The translations under genes and the position numbers were made by a program. The notes beneath the pieces were generated by a model. The model was not told where the DNA came from. It saw nothing but the letters and a program-made list of their open reading frames with translations, and did no database searches. From Hyphomicrobiales bacterium (GTDB lineage: Bacteria > Pseudomonadota > Alphaproteobacteria > Rhizobiales > Rhizobiaceae), in the NCBI GenBank assembly GCA_900465675.1, contig UBJR01000014.1:1-64000 (forward strand): a stretch of DNA of 64,000 nucleotides. The letters run 5' to 3'. Positions within the stretch are counted from its first letter, which is position 1, and each line of letters opens with the position of its first letter. This document shows positions 43,690-52,305 of this stretch, in pieces.

Positions 43690-43874
43690 GCAATTTCTCC
43701 CTGGGGAATGAGTAGCGCCTGGCGCTGGCGGGGGTCAAGCATGGCGTGACGGCGAAAAATGGCCTTGCAATGGCCGCGATCGGGAACCGGCGCCGTCATG
43801 ATGGCGGCACATTCAGCAGAGAAGGTTCATATTTGGATGGTATCAAGCACACGAAATCGAGTTTCTGGGGTTTT

Positions 43875-44534
43875 ATGACGATCGAAAGCATGGATATGGC
43901 GCGGGGGCGCCTGCCGCGTAATCCACGGCCGAGGGCGCGCCGCCTGTCTGCAATTCTCAGGCAGATGGCCAGTGACCGCTCGCGCGAGCGCATCTCCATC
44001 CGGGATATTTTCGAAACGATGGGCGACCGGGCGATCGGCGCTCTGATGCTGGTTTTCGCGCTGCCGAACCTCGTGCCGACGCCGCCCGGCACCTCGGCGA
44101 TCCTCGGGGCGCCGCTGCTCTTTCTTGCCGCCCAGTTGACCTTCGGCCTCAGACCATGGCTGCCGAAGGTGATTGCCGACCGGTCGATGCGCCGCGAGGA
44201 TTTCGAGGCGATCATTTCGCGTATCCATCGGAAGCTTGCTTTCGCCGAGCGGATGCTGAAGCCGCGGCTTTCGGTGCTTGTCGAGCCGCCGGCAGAATAT
44301 CTTGCCGGCTTCCTCTGTCTGGTGATGGCGATCATCCTGACGCTGCCGATTCCGCTTGGGAATATGCTGCCGGCGCTGGCGATCTGCCTGTTCTCCTTCG
44401 GTATTCTCGGCCGCGACGGCTTGTTCGTAATCCTCGGCGTGATCGCTGCCGGACTGTCGGCGACCGTCGTCGGCGGGATGGTCTATGGGATCATCAAGGC
44501 GGCAGCTTTCGTCATCGCCAACTGGTTTGCCTGA
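43875..44534 (+). CDS. ExoD-like exopolysaccharide synthesis membrane protein
   Basis: About 219 residues of the ExoD family (a Rhizobium protein needed for normal exopolysaccharide production and alkaline tolerance). The N-terminus is basic (RGRLPRNPRPRARRLSAIL); then come GDRAIGALMLVFALPNLVPTPPG and three or four hydrophobic spans to the C-terminus. The start is uncertain: ATG 43875, 43890 and longer in-frame options exist, and none has a strong ribosome site. It is divergent from the two-component pair (185-bp gap); no direct link is visible. Confidence 0.75.
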   Translation: MTIESMDMARGRLPRNPRPRARRLSAILRQMASDRSRERISIRDIFETMGDRAIGALMLVFALPNLVPTPPGTSAILGAPLLFLAAQLTFGLRPWLPKVIADRSMRREDFEAIISRIHRKLAFAERMLKPRLSVLVEPPAEYLAGFLCLVMAIILTLPIPLGNMLPALAICLFSFGILGRDGLFVILGVIAAGLSATVVGGMVYGIIKAAAFVIANWFA

Positions 44535-44675
44535 CAGGTCGCCAAGACGAAATCTGTCACGCATTTCTTCAACACACTCGACATTTGCCCATTTTTGTTT
44601 TGATCTGGCGCATTAGAGATTCATGGTCATATTCACCCGGTAGAACGCCGGCTTATTTTGCGCGGTAGAAGCTAG

Positions 44676-45629
44676 ATGGCAAAGAGAACCGATACTCCGG
44701 GACGGCTGGATGACGCGGCGCGAGCAGGGTGGCTCTATTATGTTGCGGGCCGGACGCAGGATGAGATTGCTTCGACGATGGGCATCTCGCGCCAGTCGGC
44801 ACAGCGTCTCGTTTCGCTTGCCGTTGCCGAGAAGCTGATCAAGGTGCGGCTCGATCATCCGATCGCCGCCTGTCTCGAACTCGGCAATCAGCTGCGCAAG
44901 AAATTCGACCTGCGTTCCGTGGAAATCGTGCCCAGCGATCCAGGCTCTTCTTCAACGACGATCGGCATTGCCGAGGCGGCGGCTGCGGAAATCGAGCGTT
45001 GGCTGAAGCGGCCCGAACCGATCGTGCTTGCCGTCGGTACCGGCCGTACGTTGAAAGCGGCCGTCGATCAGCTGCCGCAGCTCGAATGTCCCGAACACCG
45101 CATCGTCTCCCTGACCGGAAACATCACGCCCGATGGGTCGGCAGCCTATTACAACGTCATCTTCAGCATGGCCGATGCGGTCAAGGCGCGGCATTTCCCG
45201 ATGCCGCTACCGGTTCTCGTCACGTCGGCAGAAGAGCGTGAAATGCTGCACAGCCAGCAGCTGGTGCGCTCGACGCTGGAGATCAGCTCGCAGTCGGATG
45301 TCACCTTCGTCGGTATCGGGGAACTGGGCATCGACGGGCCGCTCTGCGTCGACGGTTTCCTCGAGAAGGACGAGATGATGGAGCTGATGCGCAATGGCGC
45401 CGTCGGCGAGATCTGTGGCTGGATTTTCGACGGTGACGGCAAGCTTCTCGACAACCCGATCAACGAGCGCGTTGCCTCGGCGCCAATTCCGCCGCGCGAC
45501 TCATCGACCGTGATCGGAATCGCCAAGGGAAAGCGCAAATTCAAGGCGATACGAGCCGCCATCGTCGGCCGCCAGATCAACGCTTTGATCACCGATGAGG
45601 CAACTGCCGAGTTTTTGCTCACAGTCTGA
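44676..45629 (+). CDS. smoC: SorC/DeoR-type sugar-binding transcriptional regulator of the polyol operon
   Basis: A 317-residue regulator with an N-terminal HTH (RTQDEIASTMGISRQSAQRL) and a SorC C-terminal sugar-phosphate-binding domain (EPIVLAVGTGRTLKAAVDQL, SLTGNITPDGSAAYYNV, VTFVGIGELGIDGPL). It is directly upstream of the SmoEFGK-type transporter on the same strand. Candidate operators built from TGCTCA/TGAGCA lie over its stop codon and just upstream of smoE, so it probably senses a polyol or its keto product. Confidence 0.8.
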   Translation: MAKRTDTPGRLDDAARAGWLYYVAGRTQDEIASTMGISRQSAQRLVSLAVAEKLIKVRLDHPIAACLELGNQLRKKFDLRSVEIVPSDPGSSSTTIGIAEAAAAEIERWLKRPEPIVLAVGTGRTLKAAVDQLPQLECPEHRIVSLTGNITPDGSAAYYNVIFSMADAVKARHFPMPLPVLVTSAEEREMLHSQQLVRSTLEISSQSDVTFVGIGELGIDGPLCVDGFLEKDEMMELMRNGAVGEICGWIFDGDGKLLDNPINERVASAPIPPRDSSTVIGIAKGKRKFKAIRAAIVGRQINALITDEATAEFLLTV

Positions 45630-45636
45630 GCAAAAA
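45612..45636. promoter_or_regulatory. Candidate SorC operator 1, overlapping the regulator stop codon
   Basis: TTTTTGCTCA and TGAGCAAAAA are perfect 10-bp inverted arms separated by five bases. The same half-site recurs at 45733. An alternative reading is a weak AT-rich terminator stem. Confidence 0.6.
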
Positions 45637-45697
45637 TTATTTTGTTTTAAATCAACGCCATAAGTGTCCCTTTCGCTACCGCAGCAACGAATGCGGA

Positions 45698-45726
45698 TTG
45701 ACATTCTGTGACCTCCTATGAGTAAT
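45698..45726 (+). promoter_or_regulatory. Candidate sigma-70 promoter of the smo operon
   Basis: Consensus -35 TTGACA (45698-45703), 17-base spacer, then -10 AGTAAT (45721-45726). The SorC-type palindromes lie just upstream and just downstream. Confidence 0.6.
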
Positions 45727-45732
45727 TGCCCA

Positions 45733-45751
45733 TGAGCAAAGCGAATGCTCA
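45733..45751. promoter_or_regulatory. Candidate SorC operator 2, near the smo transcription start
   Basis: TGAGCA and TGCTCA form a perfect 6-bp inverted repeat with a seven-base spacer, immediately downstream of the -10. The left half extends as TGAGCAAA, matching the site at 45612. Confidence 0.6.
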
Positions 45752-45774
45752 CACTCATCTTCTGGGAGGAAGAT

Positions 45775-47085
45775 ATGACATTGAGAACTCTTCTGCTGGG
45801 CGCTTGCTCGGCACTGGCGTTTGCGGGCATGGCTTCGGCTGAAACGCTCACAATCGCGACCGTGAACAACGGCGACATGATCCGTATGCAGAAGCTGACG
45901 GATGACTTCAAAAAATCCAATCCCGACATCGACCTGGAATGGGTCACGCTCGAAGAGAACGTGCTCCGCCAGAAGGTCACCACTGACATCGCCACCAAGG
46001 GCGGTCAGTATGACGTTCTGACGATCGGCACTTACGAAGTTCCGATATGGGCAAAGCAGGGCTGGCTTCTGCCGCTCGACAATCTCGGCGCCGACTACGA
46101 TGCCGACGACCTGCTGCCGGCAATCCGCAGCGGTCTGACTGCAGACGGCAAGCTCTATGCAGCGCCGTTCTACGGCGAAAGCTCGATGGTCATGTACCGC
46201 AAGGACCTGTTCGAAGCTGCCGGTCTCAAGATGCCCGACGCTCCGACCTGGGATTTCATCGCAGACGCTGCGAAGAAGATCACCAACAAGGACAAGGAAG
46301 TCTACGGCATTTGCCTTCGCGGCAAGGCCGGCTGGGGCGAAAACATGGCGTTCCTGACGGCCATGTCGAATTCCTTCGGCGCACGCTGGTTCGATGAGCA
46401 GTGGAAGCCGCAGTTCGACCAGCCCGAGTGGAAGGACACGCTGAACTTCTACGTCAACCTGATGAAGGAAGCCGGCCCTCCGGGTGCTTCTTCCAACGGC
46501 TTCAACGAAAACCTGGCGCTCTTCCAGACCGGCAAGTGCGGCATGTGGATCGATGCCACCGTGGCAGCATCCTTCGTCAGCAACCCGAAGGAATCGCAGG
46601 TTGCCGACAAGGTCGGTTTCGCTCTGGCTCCGGACAAGGGCCTCGGCAAGCGCGGCAACTGGCTCTGGGCCTGGAACCTCGCCATCCCGGCAGGCTCGCA
46701 GAAGGTCGAAGCGGCTGAAAAGTTCGTCGCCTGGGCTACCAGCAAGCACTACACCGAGCTGGTCGCTGCAAAGGAAGGCTGGCTGAATGCACCTCCCGGT
46801 ACCCGTTCTTCGCTCTATGCGAATGCCGATTACCAGAAGGCAGCACCTTTCGCGAAGATGACGCTTGATAGCATCAACTCGGCTGACCCGACCAAGCCGA
46901 CCGTCAAGCCGGTCCCTTATGTCGGCGTCCAGTTCGTGGCGATCCCGGAATTCCAGGGCATCGGTACGGCCGTTGGGCAGCAGTTCTCCGCAGCGCTTGC
47001 CGGCCAGCTTTCGGTCGACCAGGCTCTTCAGAGCGCACAGCAGCTGACCACCCGCGAAATGACCAAGGCTGGTTACATCAAGTAA
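45775..47085 (+). CDS. smoE: Polyol (sorbitol/mannitol) ABC transporter substrate-binding protein
   Basis: A 436-residue periplasmic binding protein with signal peptide MTLRTLLLGACSALAFAG then MASA. The mature start ETLTIATVNNGDMIRMQKLT and the KGGQYDVLTIGTYEVPIWAKQ region match SmoE/MtlE of rhizobia and Rhodobacter. The ATG at 45775 follows GGGAGGA. It is first in the transport operon and is followed by a strong terminator-like hairpin before the permease genes. Confidence 0.85.
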   Translation: MTLRTLLLGACSALAFAGMASAETLTIATVNNGDMIRMQKLTDDFKKSNPDIDLEWVTLEENVLRQKVTTDIATKGGQYDVLTIGTYEVPIWAKQGWLLPLDNLGADYDADDLLPAIRSGLTADGKLYAAPFYGESSMVMYRKDLFEAAGLKMPDAPTWDFIADAAKKITNKDKEVYGICLRGKAGWGENMAFLTAMSNSFGARWFDEQWKPQFDQPEWKDTLNFYVNLMKEAGPPGASSNGFNENLALFQTGKCGMWIDATVAASFVSNPKESQVADKVGFALAPDKGLGKRGNWLWAWNLAIPAGSQKVEAAEKFVAWATSKHYTELVAAKEGWLNAPPGTRSSLYANADYQKAAPFAKMTLDSINSADPTKPTVKPVPYVGVQFVAIPEFQGIGTAVGQQFSAALAGQLSVDQALQSAQQLTTREMTKAGYIK

Positions 47086-47130
47086 TAACCTCCTGAGAAC
47101 GAGTTGGAATGCTTGACATTCCACTCAACT

Positions 47131-47174
47131 GGGCCGCCGAATTGCCCGAACTGCATCGGCGGCCCCCTTTTTTT
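47131..47174 (+). terminator. Strong terminator-like hairpin between smoE and smoF
   Basis: GGGCCGCCGA and TCGGCGGCCC form a perfect 10-bp stem with a 15-base loop, followed by a seven-T run. A second small stem (GGAATG/CATTCC, 47106-47122) precedes it. As the operon continues, it likely causes partial termination. Confidence 0.75.
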
Positions 47175-47224
47175 CTTTGCTGCCCTGCAGCCGTTCGCCA
47201 CTCCAGACATGATCGGTAATTGCC

Positions 47225-48097
47225 ATGGCAACGTTACACACCCGCTCAGCCGCGCGCATGATGATGGCACCTTCGGTCATTCTTCTGCTGCTGTGGTCGC
47301 TCATCCCGCTGGCGATGACGATCTACTTCTCGCTGCTGAACTACAATCTGCTCAGCCCAGGCATGGAAAGCTTTGTCGGCTTCCTGAACTATCAGTACTT
47401 CCTGACGGATCCAGCCTTCTTCTCCGCTCTGGCAAATACGCTGCTGCTGGTGCTCGGCGTCCTGTTGATCACGGTCGTCGGCGGTATCGCCTTCGCGATC
47501 CTGCTGAACCAGGACATCTACGGGCAGGGCATCGTTCGCATCCTGGTCATCGCGCCCTTCTTCGTCATGCCGACGGTGGCTGCGCTTGTCTGGAAGAACA
47601 TGTTCATGAACCCGGTCAACGGGCTCTTCGCGCATCTCGCCAAGGCGCTAGGTTTGCAGCCTTACGACTGGCTGGCCAATGCGCCGCTTTTCTCGATCAT
47701 CCTGATCGTCGCCTGGCAGTGGCTGCCGTTTGCCACGCTGATCATGCTGACGGCACTGCAGTCGCTCGATGAGGAACAGCAGGAAGCCGCCGAAATGGAT
47801 GGCGCGGGTGTCGTTTCGAAATTCATCTATATCGTTCTGCCGCATATGGCGCGCGCCATTACCGTGGTCATCCTGATCCAGACGATCTTCCTGCTTTCGG
47901 TCTTCGCCGAAATCCTGGTCACCACCAATGGCGGCCCCGGCACGCAGAGCACCAACCTGACCTATCTGGTCTATGTCCAGGCGCTCCTGCAGTTCGATAT
48001 CGGCGGTGCTTCGGCAGGCGGTATCGTCGCTGTCATCCTCGCCAATATCGTCGCGATCTTCCTTGTCCGCCTCGTCGGCAAGAACCTGGAGGCGTAA
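47225..48097 (+). CDS. smoF: Polyol ABC transporter permease
   Basis: A 290-residue MalF-type permease with the first span MMAPSVILLLLWSLIPLAMT and six spans overall. The EAA loop reads QEAAEMDGAGVVSKFIYIVLP. TTNGGPGTQSTNLTYLVYVQ is characteristic of polyol/sugar permeases. It is separated from smoE by a terminator-like hairpin and from the next permease by one base, consistent with coupled translation of the two. Confidence 0.85.
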   Translation: MATLHTRSAARMMMAPSVILLLLWSLIPLAMTIYFSLLNYNLLSPGMESFVGFLNYQYFLTDPAFFSALANTLLLVLGVLLITVVGGIAFAILLNQDIYGQGIVRILVIAPFFVMPTVAALVWKNMFMNPVNGLFAHLAKALGLQPYDWLANAPLFSIILIVAWQWLPFATLIMLTALQSLDEEQQEAAEMDGAGVVSKFIYIVLPHMARAITVVILIQTIFLLSVFAEILVTTNGGPGTQSTNLTYLVYVQALLQFDIGGASAGGIVAVILANIVAIFLVRLVGKNLEA

Positions 48098-48098
48098 G

Positions 48099-48929
48099 AT
48101 GGCCCGTAAAGTCACCACCCAACGCAAGGTCATCATGACCGCGATCGCCTGGACGCTCGGGATACTGATCTTCTTCCCGATCCTCTGGACGTTCCTGACC
48201 AGCTTCAAGTCCGAAGCCGATGCGATCGCCTCGCCGCCGCAGTTCCTGTTCTTCCACTGGACGACGGAGAATTATGCGGAAGTGCAGAGCCGGTCGAACT
48301 ATCTCGGCCACTTCATGAACTCAGTGATCATCTCCTTCGGCTCGACGCTGCTCGGCCTGATCATCGCCATTCCGGCCGCCTGGGCCATGGCGTTTTCGCC
48401 GACCAAGCGGACCAAGGACGTTCTGATGTGGATGCTGTCGACGAAGATGATGCCGCCGGTCGGCGCGCTCATCCCGATCTACCTGATGTTCCGCAACACC
48501 GGACTGCTGGACAGCCGCATGGGCCTGGTGATCGTGCTGACGCTCATCAACCTGCCGATCATCGTCTGGATGCTCTATACCTATTTCAAGGAAATCCCTG
48601 GCGAAATTCTCGAGGCCGCCCGCATGGACGGTGCATCGCTCGCCAAGGAAATCATCTATGTGCTGACGCCGATGGCCATTCCCGGAATTGCCTCGACGCT
48701 GCTGCTCAACATCATCCTGGCCTGGAACGAAGCCTTCTGGACCCTCAACCTCTCTGCCTCGAAGGCAGCGCCGCTGACGGCCTTCATCGCTTCCTATTCC
48801 AGCCCCGAGGGCCTGTTCTACGCCAAGCTCTCGGCAGCTTCGACCATGGCGATTGCCCCGATCCTGATCCTCGGCTGGTTCTCGCAGAAACAACTCGTCC
48901 GCGGCCTGACCTTCGGCGCGGTGAAATAA
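48099..48929 (+). CDS. smoG: Polyol ABC transporter permease
   Basis: A 276-residue MalG-type permease: first span ILIFFPILWTFLTSF, EAA loop LEAARMDGASLAKEIIYVLTP, and a C-terminal span ending GWFSQKQLVRGLTFGAVK. The ATG at 48099 lies one base after the smoF stop; longer in-frame readings overlap smoF and are rejected. It completes the channel with SmoF. Confidence 0.85.
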   Translation: MARKVTTQRKVIMTAIAWTLGILIFFPILWTFLTSFKSEADAIASPPQFLFFHWTTENYAEVQSRSNYLGHFMNSVIISFGSTLLGLIIAIPAAWAMAFSPTKRTKDVLMWMLSTKMMPPVGALIPIYLMFRNTGLLDSRMGLVIVLTLINLPIIVWMLYTYFKEIPGEILEAARMDGASLAKEIIYVLTPMAIPGIASTLLLNIILAWNEAFWTLNLSASKAAPLTAFIASYSSPEGLFYAKLSAASTMAIAPILILGWFSQKQLVRGLTFGAVK

Positions 48930-48947
48930 GACGACAGGGAGAGAAAC

Positions 48948-49946
48948 ATGGGCAGCATTACCCTTCAGAAAGTCTCGAAGGTCTTCGGCGAAGCCAAGGT
49001 CATCCCTTCGATCGACCTTGAGATCAAGGACGGCGAGTTCGTCGTCTTCGTCGGACCATCGGGCTGCGGCAAGTCCACGCTGCTGCGGCTGATCGCCGGG
49101 CTCGAGGATGTCAGCGGCGGCAAGATCGTCATCGACGGCAAGGACGCGACCGAACAGGCGCCGTCCGAACGCCGCCTGGCGATGGTGTTCCAGTCCTATG
49201 CGCTTTATCCGCATATGAGCGTGCGCAACAACATCGCCTTCCCGCTGAAGATGGCAGGGATGGACAAGGCTGAGATCGACCGCAAGGTCGGCGATGCCGC
49301 GCGCGTGCTGAACCTCACCGACTATCTGGAGCGCAAGCCGCGCCAGCTTTCGGGTGGTCAGCGCCAGCGTGTCGCCATCGGCCGCGCCATTGTTCGCCAG
49401 CCGTCGGCCTTCCTGTTCGACGAGCCGTTGTCGAACCTCGATGCGGCGCTGCGCGTCAACATGCGTCTGGAGATCAGCGAACTGCACCAGCAGCTGAAGA
49501 CGACGATGATCTATGTCACCCACGACCAGGTGGAAGCCATGACCATGGCCGACAAGATCGTCGTTCTCAACCGCGGCAATATCGAGCAGGTGGGCTCGCC
49601 GCTGGAGCTCTACAAGAACCCGCGCAACCTCTTCGTCGCCGGTTTCATCGGTTCGCCGAAGATGAATTTCGTCAAGGGCCAGCTCGCCGCTCAGCTCGGC
49701 GCGCATACGATCGGCGTTCGCCCCGAACATGTGCTGCTGTCGCTGGAAAGCGGCGACTGGAAGGGCCGGGTCACGGTTGCCGAACATCTCGGCTCCGACA
49801 CGTTCCTGCATATCGATGTCGAGGGCATCGGTGCGGTGACCGCGCGTGCCGGCGGCGACTTCGCTGCCAAGGCGGGCGACACCGTCTATATGACGCCCGA
49901 CAAGGCGCGTATCCACAAATTCAACGAGGGCGGCCTCGCCATCTAA
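48948..49946 (+). CDS. smoK: Polyol ABC transporter ATP-binding protein
   Basis: A 332-residue MalK-type ATPase: Walker A GPSGCGKST, Q-loop VFQSYALYPHM, signature LSGGQRQRVAIGRAI, Walker B FLFDEPLSNLD, H-loop VTHD, and a shortened C-terminal regulatory domain with GVRPEHVL. It energises SmoFG. GGGAGAG precedes the ATG. A structured 102-bp spacer lies between it and mtlK. Confidence 0.9.
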   Translation: MGSITLQKVSKVFGEAKVIPSIDLEIKDGEFVVFVGPSGCGKSTLLRLIAGLEDVSGGKIVIDGKDATEQAPSERRLAMVFQSYALYPHMSVRNNIAFPLKMAGMDKAEIDRKVGDAARVLNLTDYLERKPRQLSGGQRQRVAIGRAIVRQPSAFLFDEPLSNLDAALRVNMRLEISELHQQLKTTMIYVTHDQVEAMTMADKIVVLNRGNIEQVGSPLELYKNPRNLFVAGFIGSPKMNFVKGQLAAQLGAHTIGVRPEHVLLSLESGDWKGRVTVAEHLGSDTFLHIDVEGIGAVTARAGGDFAAKAGDTVYMTPDKARIHKFNEGGLAI

Positions 49947-49950
49947 GGCG

Positions 49951-50024
49951 GGACCGGGCCGGGGTGGCCATGCGGAGCGGGCGCGGTGCCCGGTCCGCCG
50001 AGACCTGGAGCGGGAGGCCGCTCC
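49951..50024 (+). other. Two GC-rich stem-loops in the smoK-mtlK spacer
   Basis: GGACCGGGC (49951-49959) pairs with GCCCGGTCC (49988-49996), and GGAGCGG (50007-50013) with CCGCTCC (50018-50024). No T-run follows. They probably protect or attenuate the message inside the operon. Confidence 0.5.
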
Positions 50025-50048
50025 GGAAGACCTCAAGAGGACTGTATC

Positions 50049-51530
50049 ATGACGTGCAAACTATCGCTGGCAACGCTTGCCGAGGCGGCCAAGACGGCCA
50101 CGGTTCCGGCCTATGACCGGGCGTCGCTCTCAGCCGGCATCGTGCACTTCGGCGTCGGCAATTTTCATCGCGCCCACCAGGCGATCTATCTCGACGATCT
50201 CTTTAACGAGGGGCAGGATCACGACTGGGCGCTTGTCGGCGCCGGCATGCTGCCGTCGGATGCGTCGATGCGCGAAAAGCTCGCGGCGCAGGATTTCCTG
50301 ACGACGGTGGTCGAGCAGGATAACAACAAGACGGCGGCCCGGGTCACCGGACCGATGATCGACATCCTGCCGGTCGGCGATTCCAAGGCGATCATCGCCA
50401 AGCTTGCGGATCCCTCCATCCGCATCGTCTCGATGACGATTACCGAGGGTGGCTATTTCATCGACGCTTCCGGCAAGTTCAATCCTGAGCATCCGGCGAT
50501 CGCCGCCGACGGCAAGAACCCGTCCGAGCCGAAGACCGTGTTCGGCCTGATCGTCGCCGGTCTGAAGGCGCGCAAGAACAAGGGCATTATTCCCTTCACG
50601 GTGATGTCCTGCGACAACATTCCGCATAACGGCGTGGTCACCACCAACGCCGTTGTCGGTACGGCGAAGCTGTCGGATCCGGCCTTCGCCGATTGGATCA
50701 AGGCCAACGTTGCCTTCCCGAATGCCATGGTCGACCGCATCACGCCGGCAACCGGCCAGCGCGAGATCGACCTGCTGAAGGATCAGTTCGGCATCGAGGA
50801 CAACTGGCCCGTCTACTGCGAAGAATTCAAGCAGTGGGTGCTGGAAGACAAGTTCACCGCAGGCCGTCCGGCGCTCGAAAAGGTCGGCGTCACCTTCGTG
50901 CCTGATGTCACGCCTTACGAGCATATGAAGATCCGCATCCTGAACGGTGGGCATGCGGCGATTGCCTATCCGGCAGCGCTGATGGACATCCACTTCGTTC
51001 ACGATTCGATGGAAGACCCGCTGATCCGCGCCTTCCTGGCGAAGCTCGAAAAGGACGAGATCATTCCGATCGTGCCGCCGGTGCCAAATACCTCGCTGCA
51101 GGACTATTTCGAGCTGATCGAGCGCCGCCTGCTGAACCCGAAGATCGCCGACACCATCCCGCGTCTGGCGCAGGACGGCTCCAACCGGCAGCCGAAATTC
51201 ATCCTGCCCTCGACGCTCGACAATCTCAGCCAGGGCAGGGACGTGGTGGGTCTGTCGCTGGTCTCGGCGCTCTGGTGCCGCTACTTCGCCGGCAAGACAG
51301 ACAGCGGCAAGGAGATCGTCTTCAACGATGCCAGCGCCGACCGTCTGCACGCGGCTGCGGTCAAGGCCAAGGACGATCCGGCGGCCTTCCTCGCCTTTGA
51401 CGATATCTTCGGCGAAGTCGCGAAATCGGAGCTCTTCCGCAAGCGCTTCGCCCATGCCCTGAAAACGCTGTGGGAAAAGGGCACTCGCGAGACGCTGCAG
51501 CTCTATCTCGACGGCAAGCTTGCAGTGTAA
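50049..51530 (+). CDS. mtlK: Mannitol 2-dehydrogenase (polyol dehydrogenase)
   Basis: A 493-residue long-chain polyol dehydrogenase that oxidises D-mannitol to D-fructose with NAD, often also D-arabitol to D-xylulose. Features are IVHFGVGNFHRAHQAIYLDD (Rossmann motif), VMSCDNIPHNG, and the catalytic cluster with Lys in MKIRILNGGHAAIAYPAAL. The ATG at 50049 follows GAGG. It lies downstream of the SmoEFGK genes as in S. meliloti, but a separate sorbitol dehydrogenase (smoS) is not present between them. Confidence 0.85.
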   Translation: MTCKLSLATLAEAAKTATVPAYDRASLSAGIVHFGVGNFHRAHQAIYLDDLFNEGQDHDWALVGAGMLPSDASMREKLAAQDFLTTVVEQDNNKTAARVTGPMIDILPVGDSKAIIAKLADPSIRIVSMTITEGGYFIDASGKFNPEHPAIAADGKNPSEPKTVFGLIVAGLKARKNKGIIPFTVMSCDNIPHNGVVTTNAVVGTAKLSDPAFADWIKANVAFPNAMVDRITPATGQREIDLLKDQFGIEDNWPVYCEEFKQWVLEDKFTAGRPALEKVGVTFVPDVTPYEHMKIRILNGGHAAIAYPAALMDIHFVHDSMEDPLIRAFLAKLEKDEIIPIVPPVPNTSLQDYFELIERRLLNPKIADTIPRLAQDGSNRQPKFILPSTLDNLSQGRDVVGLSLVSALWCRYFAGKTDSGKEIVFNDASADRLHAAAVKAKDDPAAFLAFDDIFGEVAKSELFRKRFAHALKTLWEKGTRETLQLYLDGKLAV

Positions 51531-51615
51531 GCAGATATGACGGCGGCACATGCCGCCGTTGCCGCCTGGCGGGATGCAGGACGGTCATGCGTCCTAGAAC
51601 GATGGTTGGTCTTCC

Positions 51616-52305
51616 ATGACTGATGCTGAGACACGGCTGGTCATATTCGATTGCGACGGCGTGCTTGTCGATAGCGAGCCGATCTCGGTCAATGTCCTCG
51701 TCGCGGCGATGAACGGTCTTGGCGTGCCGATCACCGAAGAGGAGGTCTATGGCCGCTTCCTCGGCAAGAGCCTGGCGACCGTCATCGAAACGATGAAGAG
51801 CGACTACCACGTTCATGCCGGCGAGGAATTTCTCGAGCGGATGCGGATCGATCTCTACAGCCGCTTCCGCAACGAGCTGAAACCGATCGACGGTATCGGC
51901 GAGACCATCGATGCGCTCGACATTCCCTGTTGCGTTGCGTCCTCCAGTCAGGTCGAACGCATCGAGCTGTCGCTGTCGGTCACCGGTCTCATCAGCAAGC
52001 TGCCGCATATTTTCAGCGCCAGCATGGTGAAGAACGGCAAGCCCGCGCCGGACCTTTTTCTGCATGCCGCGCGTGAAATGCAGGTCGAGCCGAAGAATTG
52101 CGTGGTCGTCGAGGACAGCCCGGCGGGCATCGAGGCGGCGAAGGCCGCCGGCATGCGCGTCTTTGCCTTTACCGGCGGTTCGCATGCGAATTTCGAAGGC
52201 TATCGTGCTGAACTTGACCGGCTTTCGCCCGAAGCCGTGTTTGACGTGATGCCTGAATTGATACACCTTATCCAGAAACAAAAGCTGGATGGGATGCACC
52301 CCTGA
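51616..52305 (+). CDS. HAD-superfamily phosphatase (beta-phosphoglucomutase-like subfamily)
   Basis: A 229-residue HAD hydrolase. Motif I FDCDGVLVDSEP holds the nucleophile D12 or so, motif II is CVASSSQ, Lys of motif III in VKNGKPAPDLF, and motif IV VVEDSPAGIEAA. This type dephosphorylates small sugar or polyol phosphates. The stop overlaps the kinase ATG by one base (TGATG), so it is coupled to it and may prevent build-up of a phosphorylated polyol; that role is inference. A short hairpin (51540-51559) precedes it after mtlK. Confidence 0.8.
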   Translation: MTDAETRLVIFDCDGVLVDSEPISVNVLVAAMNGLGVPITEEEVYGRFLGKSLATVIETMKSDYHVHAGEEFLERMRIDLYSRFRNELKPIDGIGETIDALDIPCCVASSSQVERIELSLSVTGLISKLPHIFSASMVKNGKPAPDLFLHAAREMQVEPKNCVVVEDSPAGIEAAKAAGMRVFAFTGGSHANFEGYRAELDRLSPEAVFDVMPELIHLIQKQKLDGMHP

